Assembly: GCF_025370935.1 (NCBI RefSeq)
Contig: NC_133490.1
Coordinates: forward strand, 2,988,240-3,052,239
Source of the DNA: Choristoneura fumiferana
Taxonomy: Eukaryota; Arthropoda; Insecta; Lepidoptera; Tortricidae
Direction: 5' to 3'
Length of the DNA: 64,000 bases
Shown here in pieces: positions 20,801-26,689 of this stretch. The notes below the pieces were generated by a model that did not search any database, had not been told where the DNA came from, and saw nothing but the letters and a program-made list of their open reading frames with translations. A program made the translations under genes and the position numbers. Each line of letters opens with the position of its first letter. Position 1 is the first letter of the stretch.

Positions 20801-23800
20801 AGATCATGTACATTTTATTCGTATTTAGGGTTTGTTTGTGTGATTGTGGGTTTCAGCGCAACGGTGGTAACAGTTTCTCGCTTGCCTATTAACCTCGCTC
20901 CCGTCATTTCCTCCCGGGGTCTCTTGACATCCTGCATGACAATCGTTTCTCCACGACGATCTGACGCGTTTCCATCGCTGACTGAATGCTCGATGGGGGC
21001 GTTATACTTAATTTTAAGTGTTAAGTAATCATTTTTTCAGATGGCTTTGCTCACCCTCGGGTGGTCAATGTCGATAATGTCAGCTACTAATCGGGTTGAC
21101 TTGTAGAACGCAATCCGGACGAACCTGTCTCTGCACAAATGTTTCGTGCGATACGAGGATGACTTCGGCTCTTTCTGGATGGTGGACGACGCTGAGTTCG
21201 TGAAGCGTCGGCACCTGAGCCGAGGCCGGCCGAGGAAGTACGACCCGGCGCCGGGACCCAATGCCGCGCCCCCACAGTAAGGACGCGACCGCATACAAGC
21301 TGCGACCGTCCAACGAACGGGATAGGCGATAGCTTTTTTCTTTGTGATTCAGCAATTTTTTAAGCTTCACCAAATTCTAATTTATTGCATCAAGTGCTAC
21401 TTTACGGATGTTCATTTAATAACCTTCCTACTCCGTGACTACACCTGTTACTGGCTGACTTAACTACTTCAGTATCTTAGTCATTGAAAATTGCTGGATC
21501 AACAGAGCTGTCTTCATTTTGAAAAAAGCTATCATTCAAAATTAAATTAACTGCGATTGAATCTATTTTTAGTGAAGGTCTGGAAGCCTGTATTTTATAT
21601 TTATTCATGTCAATAATTAAAATGTGAAATCGTTGGGCGATCGCGTCCAAAACATTAGAATTCTTGTGGAATTTTCGAAAATTATCTTTAATAATAATGG
21701 TACGATAATTTTTGATTTTCCATTTAGATTGATGTTCATGATCATTATGTAAAGTGTTTCACTGTAAAGCTTTAGATTAATTAACCTGTCATGTTAGAAT
21801 ATTACTTTTACTAGAGACACGTGATTGTTCCGATATAATATAGTTCAACCAAATATATTATTGTATGTGCTGATATTTCTTACATCACTTGCAAATACTT
21901 TAATTTCAATAATACAAAATGAAATGAAGATATATTAGCACATACGAAAATTATTAGACTCCTAGAGTGCAAAGCTATAACCGATTGTTTTGCTATAGTT
22001 TTTAACATCACGATATTATATGACTTGTCTAATAATTAGCTTAATCCATATGTTGCTACTGTAATTTCCGATATTTTTTAATTTTATTGAATACCATTAC
22101 AAAAATAAGTATTAAAACGATGTTTATTCCGATGATATTCTGCATGTTATAAACGAATTGTAAACGAAGGATCGTCGTTGGATACCCAAGTAAGATTGTA
22201 GAAATCTTTATCTTCTTTAATATCCATTATCTCATCAGCATGTTTATCCCCATTTCGTAGTAGCATAAGGTCTGTCTCGGCTTCTTTCGCTTTGCTTATG
22301 CATTCTTGTCGCATGGTATTTTAATCTTTATCTCTTTTCTAACCAGCTTGCATTTTATTAACTTTTTTATCTTTCAATATTTTATTCTATTTATCTTTCT
22401 CTCACACACTCACACACATCAACACGGAATCACTATCACAGACGAATTGGACGTTGAGATTCAAAATTCGACACTTCACAAATTTACACATTCACACCTG
22501 TACACTCGTATAAATTGTAATGTGTGACTAATGATCACACAAGAAGAGGTCTGAAGTGGCCGGGGGTAACTTATTATTTACTTTAACATTTTGGTTTTCA
22601 ATAATAGAATCATTCAAAAAAGTTTAATGTAAATTTGGACATTAGTAACTGATTTTTTGTTCTTTTACTTTTACTTTGGGAGAAAGAGCCAGTGTTTCAT
22701 TGAGTGTCAATTTGACAGGTTTATGGGTGCACAGAGCCCTCCCATGATGACCAGTCCTCATGGCTACAGCGAAGCTCTCAAACGGAACCTCCAGGTAAGC
22801 GCCTGTCCCTCTACGAGTATTAGCTTTTTTAATCTTTTATTTCACTTGCAACATTCGTATAAAAATAAATAATGGTCGCTCACCTTTAGTGATATGAACC
22901 TTAAGAATATCATACTTTCGTACATTATCGTCATCGTTTTGGGCGTAGGATGTCCACTGTTGGACGTATTATACATAGACATGCATTGGGTCAATTCTAG
23001 GGTAGGCAGCGCTAGTTTGCGCCGCAGCCGCAGCAGCGCACGGCACCCCTCACGCCAGGGAAAGTAGCGTAGAGCGCTGCCTACGGTTATCCAAGCCATG
23101 AGCGCAAATCAAATAATTAGGAATCGAAGTGGTCACCGTGGCCGAAATCGGTCGGATTGTCGTCATCATCATCATGATCATCATCATCATCGTGTTCCAA
23201 TCAAATAAGTAGGAATCGAAGTGGTCACCATGGCTGAAATCGGTCGGATCGTCATCATGGGCATCATCATCATCATCATCGTGCTCCAATCAAATAAATA
23301 GGAATCGAAGTGGTCATAATGGCCGAAATCGGTCGGATCGTCGTCATCATCATCATCATGATCATCATCATCATAATCATCACCATCGTGCTCCTCCATA
23401 CTTTTGTATATCTCTTGACAATTGCCACTATTCCCGGGAACCGTGCATTCTTTTAATAAAGCACAATACAATAAAATACAATACAATGACTCTTGACAAC
23501 AACAACACATGAGACATTTACCAAATTTATTTTCTGACAATGAACTTTTTTTAAATTAATTGATGTCTTTGCAGGGCATGATGGAAGAATGCAATTTGTC
23601 ATACATGTCCAGTGAAGATCACATGATGCAAGGCGCTGAGGAGTATCCCTCCTCGCACGATGATTACAGGTATTTTATGTCAAATTATACCTTTTAATAG
23701 TTTTTAGAGAGCCTGGGCAGACAGAGATCGGTCCGGGTTTCGATTTCCGCTTCTACGTTATTTTTTATTGTACCGAGCTCGTGGAAGTTGACTAAAAGTG

Positions 23801-25010
23801 CCTAATCAGGCTAAGAGGTGCCACCCTACACACGATATCGCTGAGTTGAGCTCCATCCGTGGCCAGCAATAGACGTTTCGGTAGTCACTTCACACATCTC
23901 ACAATACTGTTCGCCTATGTTTGAGTTTTCCTTTCCAGTTTAGGTTAGCTTGAAAAGTTCCCTTTTAGGGATAAATTCGCTTTTGTACTCTTTTATTTTG
24001 TTTTCTGTTTGTATTATTTTTGTGTTTTATGTACAATAAAGTATTTACATACATACATACATCCGTAATGTCTACACTCAATGGCCATGGCGGAACTTAG
24101 ACATTATGGTTTTTAGTTGGTATGCCCACTTTTATGGAAGCCCACATACCTCCGTTTTTCCATCAAGGTGCATACATAAGACCTTCGCCGCCAGACGGTG
24201 CTACCCGACGCAAACTCAACGGCTGCATTCAGAGTGCCGCGTAAAGTATTCACATTATCTATTGTGTTGTGTCGTGACGCATCAGAACGGTATCGGTTTC
24301 ATACGTTTTATATGGCTCCGTTCACATTTAAATCACAACACAACACGACAGATAAATGTGTGTGTTGTATTGTGATGCTCTCTGTCTCTCGATCTCTCTC
24401 TCTCTCTCTCTCTATAGCTTTGATGCGACACAACGCAAGCCGTCCCAACACACTGCATCAGATAAATGTGAACGCAACCATATAAAATGTATATGAAACC
24501 GATACCGTTCTGTTGCGTCACGACACAACACGACAGATAAAATTGTGAATGCGACTTAAGACCGCGACAGGGTCTTGTTGACTGTTTAAAATGGTCTCGC
24601 CGGAAGACCAGCGCTGACCCCAGGAGTAATTTATGCTGACGCGGGACCATTTTGGGCACACACAAAAAAATGGATTTTATATTATTTTTTGTATGTAATG
24701 TGTGCGCCTCGCATGAAGTTTTTTTCATTTCATTTCACCATTTTCTACACCGTAGAAAAAAATGTCATATCTTACAAGTCAAATTTCATCCATGCATAGA
24801 TTGATTGACAGTGTAAGTAAGGTCTACGGAAATGGTCAATAGTTTTTTGTAGCAAAAATGTATTTTTCAGTCGCCCTTCGCTGTTGAACGGCTACGGCAG
24901 CAGCTCTTCGCACGACGTGAAGGCTGAGGACTTGAGCGCCTCCGAGGACGTCAAGCCAAACATTTACGCGCTCAAAAACGAGATGCAAGCGTCGGATTAT
25001 TCTAACAAAG
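8724..25010 (+). CDS. FoxP: FoxP transcription factor, 5' exons plus copy A (gene-level entry)
   Basis: Forkhead box P proteins are nuclear DNA-binding regulators that dimerise through a zinc finger and leucine zipper. Here the order is a Pro/Arg/Ser-rich leader, Gln-rich segment, C2H2 finger (HPLFGRGVCKWPGC), leucine zipper, GLPYMLERAGLDVQQE linker, forkhead half 1 (DVRPPFTYASLIRQ to YFRRNAATWK), forkhead half 2 from either of two exons, then an acidic Ser-rich tail. All splice sites are GT-AG and phases match throughout. Coding segments: 8724-8812, 9885-9993, 10821-11024, 11562-11673, 12256-12372, 13110-13218, 13720-13898, 14635-14712, 15232-15276, 15563-15639, 16618-16719, 17760-17908 or 21107-21276, 22719-22794, 23575-23669, 24871-25010. 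The start codon lies upstream of the window. This copy is cut off by the N-gap before its terminal exon, which exists only at 41368-41531. Confidence 0.93.
9586..9720. mobile_element. Fold-back MITE, TACAGTCACCAGCA ends
   Basis: The ends TACAGTCACCAGCATTAA and TTGGTGCTGGTGACTGTA are inverted copies. The interior is also partly self-complementary (CGTGCAAAAATATCTGACAC / TCAGATATTTATGCACG). TA at both termini is compatible with a Tc1/mariner-type target. It sits in the E1-E2 intron of FoxP and encodes nothing. Confidence 0.75.
9885..9993 (+). CDS. FoxP: FoxP exon E2 (Arg/Pro/Ser-rich)
   Basis: Acceptor TGTTTTCGCAG, donor GTAAATA. Enters in phase 2 (completing Arg with E1) and leaves in phase 0, fitting E3. 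Encodes EESGRWGGEAARRRRR, then SSPPRRASPPRDH and EPLALAR: a basic, low-complexity and probably disordered segment with a five-Arg run that could serve as a nuclear-localisation patch (inference). Very high GC. Not duplicated in copy B. Confidence 0.75.
10821..11024 (+). CDS. FoxP: FoxP exon E3, copy A (Ser/Pro then Gln-rich)
   Basis: Acceptor ATCTCCCCAG, donor GTGAGA; 68 codons, phase 0 to 0. Begins ASAPTSPNAGSAHSSP and ends LMKQRLFHQHQMQKQ, the start of the FoxP glutamine-rich helical region. The copy B counterpart (26486-26689) differs only by silent changes. Confidence 0.9.
11049..11156. mobile_element. Small inverted-repeat element, GCATGGCGTGCATTG family
   Basis: The left end GCATGGCGTGCATTGAGTAG and right end CGACCCAATGCACGTCATGC are inverted copies; the interior is GC-rich with CAGGCAG/CTGCCTAC arms. 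Related sequences lie at about 12079-12180 and 22975-23100, all in FoxP introns. Copy B has it at about 26714-26821. Confidence 0.6.
11562..11673 (+). CDS. FoxP: FoxP exon E4, copy A
   Basis: Acceptor TTTCACAATAG, donor GTAAGC; phase 0 in, 1 out. Encodes HMSSEAAKRQLEQSRLQDQ then INLNLLSQSHLPPPDASP. Helix-forming, Gln-rich continuation of the N-terminal region. Identical in copy B (27192-27303). Confidence 0.88.
12256..12372 (+). CDS. FoxP: FoxP exon E5, copy A (polyglutamine stretch)
   Basis: Acceptor GATGCCCGCAG, donor GTCTGC; phase 1 to 1. Encodes SLGAQLGAQQQQLVQQLQAV then QRQYLMHGPLSVPPNAPP. This matches the FoxP polyglutamine region upstream of the zinc finger, though the Q run is short. 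The donor GTCTGC is weaker than the GTAAG-type donors of neighbouring exons. Identical in copy B (27896-28012). Confidence 0.88.
13110..13218 (+). CDS. FoxP: FoxP exon E6, copy A (C2H2 zinc finger)
   Basis: Acceptor GGTATTACGCAG, donor GTAAGA; phase 1 in, 2 out. Encodes EEHPLFGRGVCKWPGC then DALADDYPAFLK: the two zinc-binding cysteines (C-x4-C) of the FoxP finger. The two histidines come from E7. In copy A codon 13205-13207 is CCG (Pro); copy B has CAG (Gln). Confidence 0.93.
13720..13898 (+). CDS. FoxP: FoxP exon E7, copy A (zinc-finger histidines and leucine zipper)
   Basis: Acceptor TTTGTCTTTCTACAG, donor GTAACT; phase 2 in, 1 out. Starts HLEAAHTLDDRSAAQARVQ, supplying both zinc ligands H-x4-H. 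The zipper follows: VQMQVVAQLELQLRRERDR, with V/L/L/L spacing as in vertebrate FoxP dimerisation helices, then LAAMMRHLHAA and a His/Pro-rich end. A degenerate echo of the exon end plus donor lies about 250 bp downstream. Confidence 0.93.
13909..14200. repeat. ATC/GTC-rich microsatellite bounded by an exon-end echo
   Basis: A TCATCA/GTCATT-type imperfect trinucleotide run follows the E7 donor. At its far end (about 14148-14200) GACTCCGGA...CAAGCACTCGCACGGTAACT repeats the last bases of E7 with its donor. The translated frame through it is a meaningless Ile/Val run. Copy B has the same array in shortened form (about 29532-29798). Confidence 0.7.
14635..14712 (+). CDS. FoxP: FoxP exon E8, copy A (linker)
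   Basis: Acceptor CTTATTTCAG, donor GTAAGT; phase 1 to 1. Encodes ATNEGASPGPVRRRVSDKSG then VTIAG. RRRVSDK corresponds to the IRRRHSDK segment that precedes the forkhead in vertebrate FoxP proteins. Identical in copy B (30475-30552). Confidence 0.88.
15232..15276 (+). CDS. FoxP: FoxP exon E9, copy A (45-nt microexon)
   Basis: Acceptor TCTGTCTGTAAG, donor GTAAAA; phase 1 to 1. The 15-codon exon encodes LPYMLERAGLDVQQ, the conserved arthropod FoxP motif before the forkhead. Being in frame, it could be skipped without a frameshift. Identical in copy B (31073-31117). Confidence 0.9.
15563..15639 (+). CDS. FoxP: FoxP exon E10, copy A (forkhead start)
   Basis: Acceptor TTTTTTTACAG, donor GTTTGT; phase 1 in, 0 out. 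Encodes IQRNREFYKTADVRPPFTYA then SLIRQ: the N-terminal arm and helix 1 of the forkhead domain, with the FoxP-typical DVRPPFTYA signature. Identical in copy B (31408-31484). Confidence 0.95.
16330..16577 (+). mobile_element. RTE-type LINE 3' fragment in FoxP intron
   Basis: Frames across this stretch resemble the RTE C-terminus (GRWG, then CKRTPTRCTDD, then NRSNWRSMGEAYVQQ), with frameshifts and stops, ending in an ATCATGATGATGATG tail. It lies in the E10-E11 intron 41 bp before the acceptor and is shared by copy B (about 32180-32420), so it predates the split of the two copies. Confidence 0.6.
16618..16719 (+). CDS. FoxP: FoxP exon E11, copy A (forkhead helices 2 and 3 start)
   Basis: Acceptor TATATTTCCAG, donor GTACGT; 34 codons, phase 0 to 0. 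Encodes SIIESPDKQLTLNEIYNWF then QTTFCYFRRNAATWK. It ends exactly at the WK before the recognition helix, so the following exon decides DNA-contact residues. Identical in copy B (32462-32563). Confidence 0.95.
17760..17908 (+). CDS. FoxP: FoxP exon E12a, copy A (canonical forkhead second half)
   Basis: Acceptor TATAGTACAACAG, donor GTACGG after GCGGG; phase 0 in, 2 out. Encodes NAVRHNLSLHKCFMRVENVK then GAVWTVDEVEFYKRRPQRAA and a Pro-rich end. This is the classical FoxP recognition helix (NAVRHN) and wings, almost matching vertebrate FoxP. Without splicing, the frame continues through a TACACAG tandem repeat to a stop at about 18093-18095, adding a 62-residue tail of unlikely function. Mutually exclusive with E12b. 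Confidence 0.93.
17935..18330. repeat. TACACAG-rich tandem repeat after E12a
   Basis: About three units of 92-97 bp share GATTACACAGTTACACAGAC, GGATACACAGAGCACTCATA and CAGGACGACGATACACGATT, followed by decayed partial units. Scattered TTACAC/GATACAC motifs continue for another 2 kb or more (for example near 18720-18780). Unit length is not a fixed multiple of three, so the open frame through it is not a selected coding repeat. Copy B has it at about 33751-34150. Confidence 0.75.
18331..20700. other. E12a-E12b intron body, no gene seen
   Basis: AT-rich DNA with scattered TACACA/TTACAC motifs that thin out with distance from E12a. Short open frames occur (for example 18832-19041) but lack coding character. 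The copy B equivalent carries an extra stretch of about 200 bp near 35520-35720, absent here at about 19720. Confidence 0.5.
21041..21106 (+). promoter_or_regulatory. FoxP: Upstream alternative splice acceptor with in-frame stop (poison extension)
   Basis: ATTTTTTCAG (21031-21040) has a better pyrimidine tract than the E12b acceptor TTGACTTGTAG at 21106. Using it would add 66 nt, in frame, ending in TAG directly before the NAIRTN codons, so the protein would stop inside the forkhead. The stretch also contains CTACTAAT (21084-21091), a good branch-point sequence for the real acceptor. Functional use is inference. Confidence 0.4.
21107..21276 (+). CDS. FoxP: FoxP exon E12b, copy A (alternative forkhead second half)
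   Basis: Acceptor GTTGACTTGTAG, donor GTAAGG; phase 0 in, 2 out, the same as E12a, so the two are interchangeable but cannot be combined or both skipped without a frameshift. Encodes NAIRTNLSLHKCFVRYEDD then FGSFWMVDDAEFVKRRHLS and RGRPRKYDPAPGPNAAPPQ. The recognition-helix His of RHN is Thr here (codon 21119-21121), and the tail has an AT-hook-like RGRPRK (21221-21238). The donor overlaps a TAA: an unspliced message ends after Q at 21280. A duplicated alternative forkhead exon is known in insect FoxP genes. Copy B: 37098-37267. Confidence 0.9.
21281..22718. other. E12b-E13 intron, near-identical in both copies
   Basis: AT-rich, with no repeat I recognise apart from a short CA run at about 22404-22420. 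By eye, 21281-22700 and 37272-38690 differ at about one position, far less than other introns. A potential hairpin pairs 21863-21881 with 21927-21945 (17 of 19 bases). Open frames such as 22306-22527 look non-coding. Confidence 0.5.
22719..22794 (+). CDS. FoxP: FoxP exon E13, copy A
   Basis: Acceptor CAATTTGACAG, donor GTAAGC; phase 2 in, 0 out. Encodes FMGAQSPPMMTSPHGYSEA then LKRNLQ, the start of the tail after the forkhead. Its phase fits both E12a (giving HAG-FMG) and E12b (giving PPQ-FMG). Identical in copy B (38710-38785). Confidence 0.88.
22975..23100. mobile_element. Small GC-rich inverted-repeat element
   Basis: GACATGCATTGGGTCAATTC, CTAGGGTAGGCAGCGC and the inverse GAGCGCTGCCTACGG relate it to the elements at 11049-11156 and 12079-12180. 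Copy B lacks the left part (a deletion after about 38885), so the two copies differ structurally here. Confidence 0.5.
23107..23397. repeat. Three-unit minisatellite with CATCAT tracts
   Basis: Units of roughly 75-100 bp start AATCAAATAA and contain GGAATCGAAGTGGTCA and GAAATCGGTCGGAT, followed by a TCATCATCAT run of variable length. The Asp/His/Met-rich minus-strand frames through it are simple-repeat artefacts. Copy B: about 38966-39240. Confidence 0.75.
23575..23669 (+). CDS. FoxP: FoxP exon E14, copy A
   Basis: Acceptor GATGTCTTTGCAG, donor GTATTT; phase 0 in, 2 out. Encodes GMMEECNLSYMSSEDHMMQ then GAEEYPSSHDDY. Acidic, Met/Ser-rich C-terminal segment. Identical in copy B (39427-39521). 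Confidence 0.87.
23930..24062 (+). mobile_element. LINE 3' UTR with ACAT tail
   Basis: AAGTTCCCTTTTAGGGATAA, TTCGCTTTTGTACTC and TATGTACAATAAAG followed by an ACATACATACAT run. The complementary form (GTACAAAGGCGAACTTATCC) appears at about 14300 and near 50475, so it is a repeated LINE 3' end. Present in both FoxP copies (B: about 39783-39915). Confidence 0.5.
24228..24557. mobile_element. Large fold-back MITE with CT microsatellite
   Basis: The arm GTGTCGTGACGCATCAGAAC, GGTATCGGTTTCATACG is inverted at the right as GAAACCGATACCGTTC, TGTTGCGTCACGACACAAC. A CT repeat (about 24391-24414) sits near the centre. Outer ends are near CGTAAAGTATTCACA and TTGTGAATGCG. Shared with copy B at about 40082-40401, with small differences. 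Confidence 0.65.
24560..24700 (+). mobile_element. LINE 3' fragment present only in copy A
   Basis: AATGGTCTCGCCGGAAGACC, CAGCGCTGACCCCAGG and GCTGACGCGGGACCATTTT belong to the family at 5395-5545 and 46640-46795. At the corresponding place copy B (40405-40610) carries an unrelated repeat, so the copies differ in transposon content. Confidence 0.5.
24871..25010 (+). CDS. FoxP: FoxP exon E15, copy A (last before gap)
   Basis: Acceptor ATGTATTTTTCAG, donor GTATAA; phase 2 in, 1 out. Encodes RPSLLNGYGSSSSHDVKAED then LSASEDVKPNIYALKNEMQ and ASDYSNK. VKAED and EDVKP have the form of sumoylation-type sites (inference). The phase fits E16 (41368) but not copy B E3 (phase 0). Identical in copy B (40786-40925). 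Confidence 0.88.
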
Positions 25011-25082
25011 GTATAACTCGATTATAAATAAAATATAACAGTCCCGTGGCTAAATTACTAATTAAATTTAACCGTTCAACAC

Positions 25083-25182
25083 NNNNNNNNNNNNNNNNNN
25101 NNNNNNNNNNNNNNNNNNNNNNNNNNNNNNNNNNNNNNNNNNNNNNNNNNNNNNNNNNNNNNNNNNNNNNNNNNNNNNNNNN
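25083..25182. other. 100-N assembly gap between the FoxP copies
   Basis: Exactly 100 N. Left flank GGCTAAATTACTAATTAAA matches copy B at about 40963, in the E15-E16 intron; right flank TTTCTTGATTTCCGTTAACT matches about 10035, in the E2-E3 intron. The round size is a placeholder and not a measured gap. Confidence 0.97.
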
Positions 25183-25240
25183 AAATACAGCTTAATTTTT
25201 TCTTGATTTCCGTTAACTTGGACCATGCGGCTCATAAAGA

Positions 25241-25580
25241 AATAACATTTAGTTATTAATATTATTGTGTAATTTGTAATGTAATGAAATGTGACTTTGA
25301 TTTAATTAATTTGAATTTATTTGGTTTGACATAGACAGACAGTTAATTAATTGGATGTGATGTATAATTTGAAATGAAACTGAATGTAATTAATTAGTTG
25401 TTCATGAATGTCATGGAAATTAATGTAGGTAATTTGATTAAGTAATTAATATAATAGTATATTTTATCAGCTTACTACCATAGTCTCATAATAATATTGT
25501 ATAAACTAACAATACTTGGATCTACTTAGTTATCCGAAAATAAATTATTTTGATTTGATTTGATTTTGATTTGATAAAGA
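25241..25580 (+). mobile_element. Retroposon insertion specific to copy B
   Basis: A 333-bp AT-rich insert ending in TTGATTTGATTTGATTTTG, plus one copy of a 7-bp duplication ATAAAGA (25234-25240 and 25574-25580). Copy A has a single ATAAAGA (about 10068-10074). The simple-repeat tail and target duplication indicate a truncated LINE or SINE-like retroposon. No coding part. Confidence 0.65.
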
Positions 25581-26485
25581 TAGAAATAGAAACTACCTGG
25601 TATTTAACTTTTTGGCTAAATCGAATTTCAGTCATTTTCACATTCAGTTTTAAAGGTCAAATTGTAAAATTGTAAAAAATTGGCAAATAACGTTGACGTA
25701 ACACATAAGAGAGATCAAAAAACTTCATTATTAACTTAAGAAAGTTTACATTAGTAAACCTGGTGCCATCCACGAAGACGCGTGATTTTGTCAAAATTAG
25801 ACATTAATGATGATGTCCTCCATGTCGTGTCCGACAAAGGCGAACCTTTAGGCTTGTTTATTATGTGCCCGAATATGGCTGGCAAAGCTGAAAAGATCTC
25901 GCGAAGCAGAGACTGGAATGGCGCAGCTCTGTAAATAAGGCTGTTGCAAATTTTGAGACGCATCGCTTGGAACACCTGGATGCCAAACGTCTTACTATAA
26001 AGACCCGCCCGAGACCTTCCTACACTTACACGTATAATGATAGTGGTCAATTGCATTGCGCGCCCTGTAATAGGACCTTTAAGACTAAGTTTGACATTAA
26101 TAACATTGTAATAAGAACCACGGCACGCGTCATCGTGAATGACTCTACCTATAGCAGTAATTAAGTATGTACTAGGTACTCCGATACCAAATGCTTCCGC
26201 TTCCCCCCCTCTTTATGATCAATTGTAGAAGCAATCAACAGCAACGGTCCTGAAAAAAAGCATGAAAAAATGTAGCATTCGGAGTGACTCTTATAAGCCT
26301 TGGTGCATGACCTCAGGCCGCAAAAAAAAGTTTCTATAGCGATAGTTTTGAGTAGAGTTTTCCGAACTGGTGGGAGGTTTTTGGACATTTATAAAATGCT
26401 TGTTATACTTATACCCAAAACTGGATAAAGATATTTTGACTTTGATTTCGACTTTGAGCGTTATTAACTCGCCTAATCTCCCCAG

Positions 26486-26689
26486 GCATCAGCCCCGACG
26501 TCCCCAAATGCGGGATCAGCCCATTCGTCACCCGCGCCGGTCTCGCCAGCCGGCAGCGCTGCGGGCGCGCGCTCCCCGCTGCCTTTGGTGGCGCCGGATC
26601 TACTGGCGATGCAGCTCCTCGACCAGCACTCGCAGCTCCAAGCGTTGATGAAGCAGAGGCTGTTCCACCAGCATCAGATGCAGAAGCAG
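26486..26689 (+). CDS. FoxP: FoxP exon E3, copy B
   Basis: Second copy of 10821-11024 with the same splice sites. GCT for GCC (Ala) and CCTTTG for CCGCTG (Pro-Leu) are silent differences. Ends LMKQRLFHQHQMQKQ. Confidence 0.9.

Noticed and set aside
21037..21373. Overlapping minus-strand frames opposite E12b
   Set aside because: They are shadows of the GC-rich forkhead exon in other frames and have no recognisable domain.
23187..23540. Asp/His/Met-rich minus-strand protein
   Set aside because: It is translation of CATCAT minisatellite units; the same happens in copy B.
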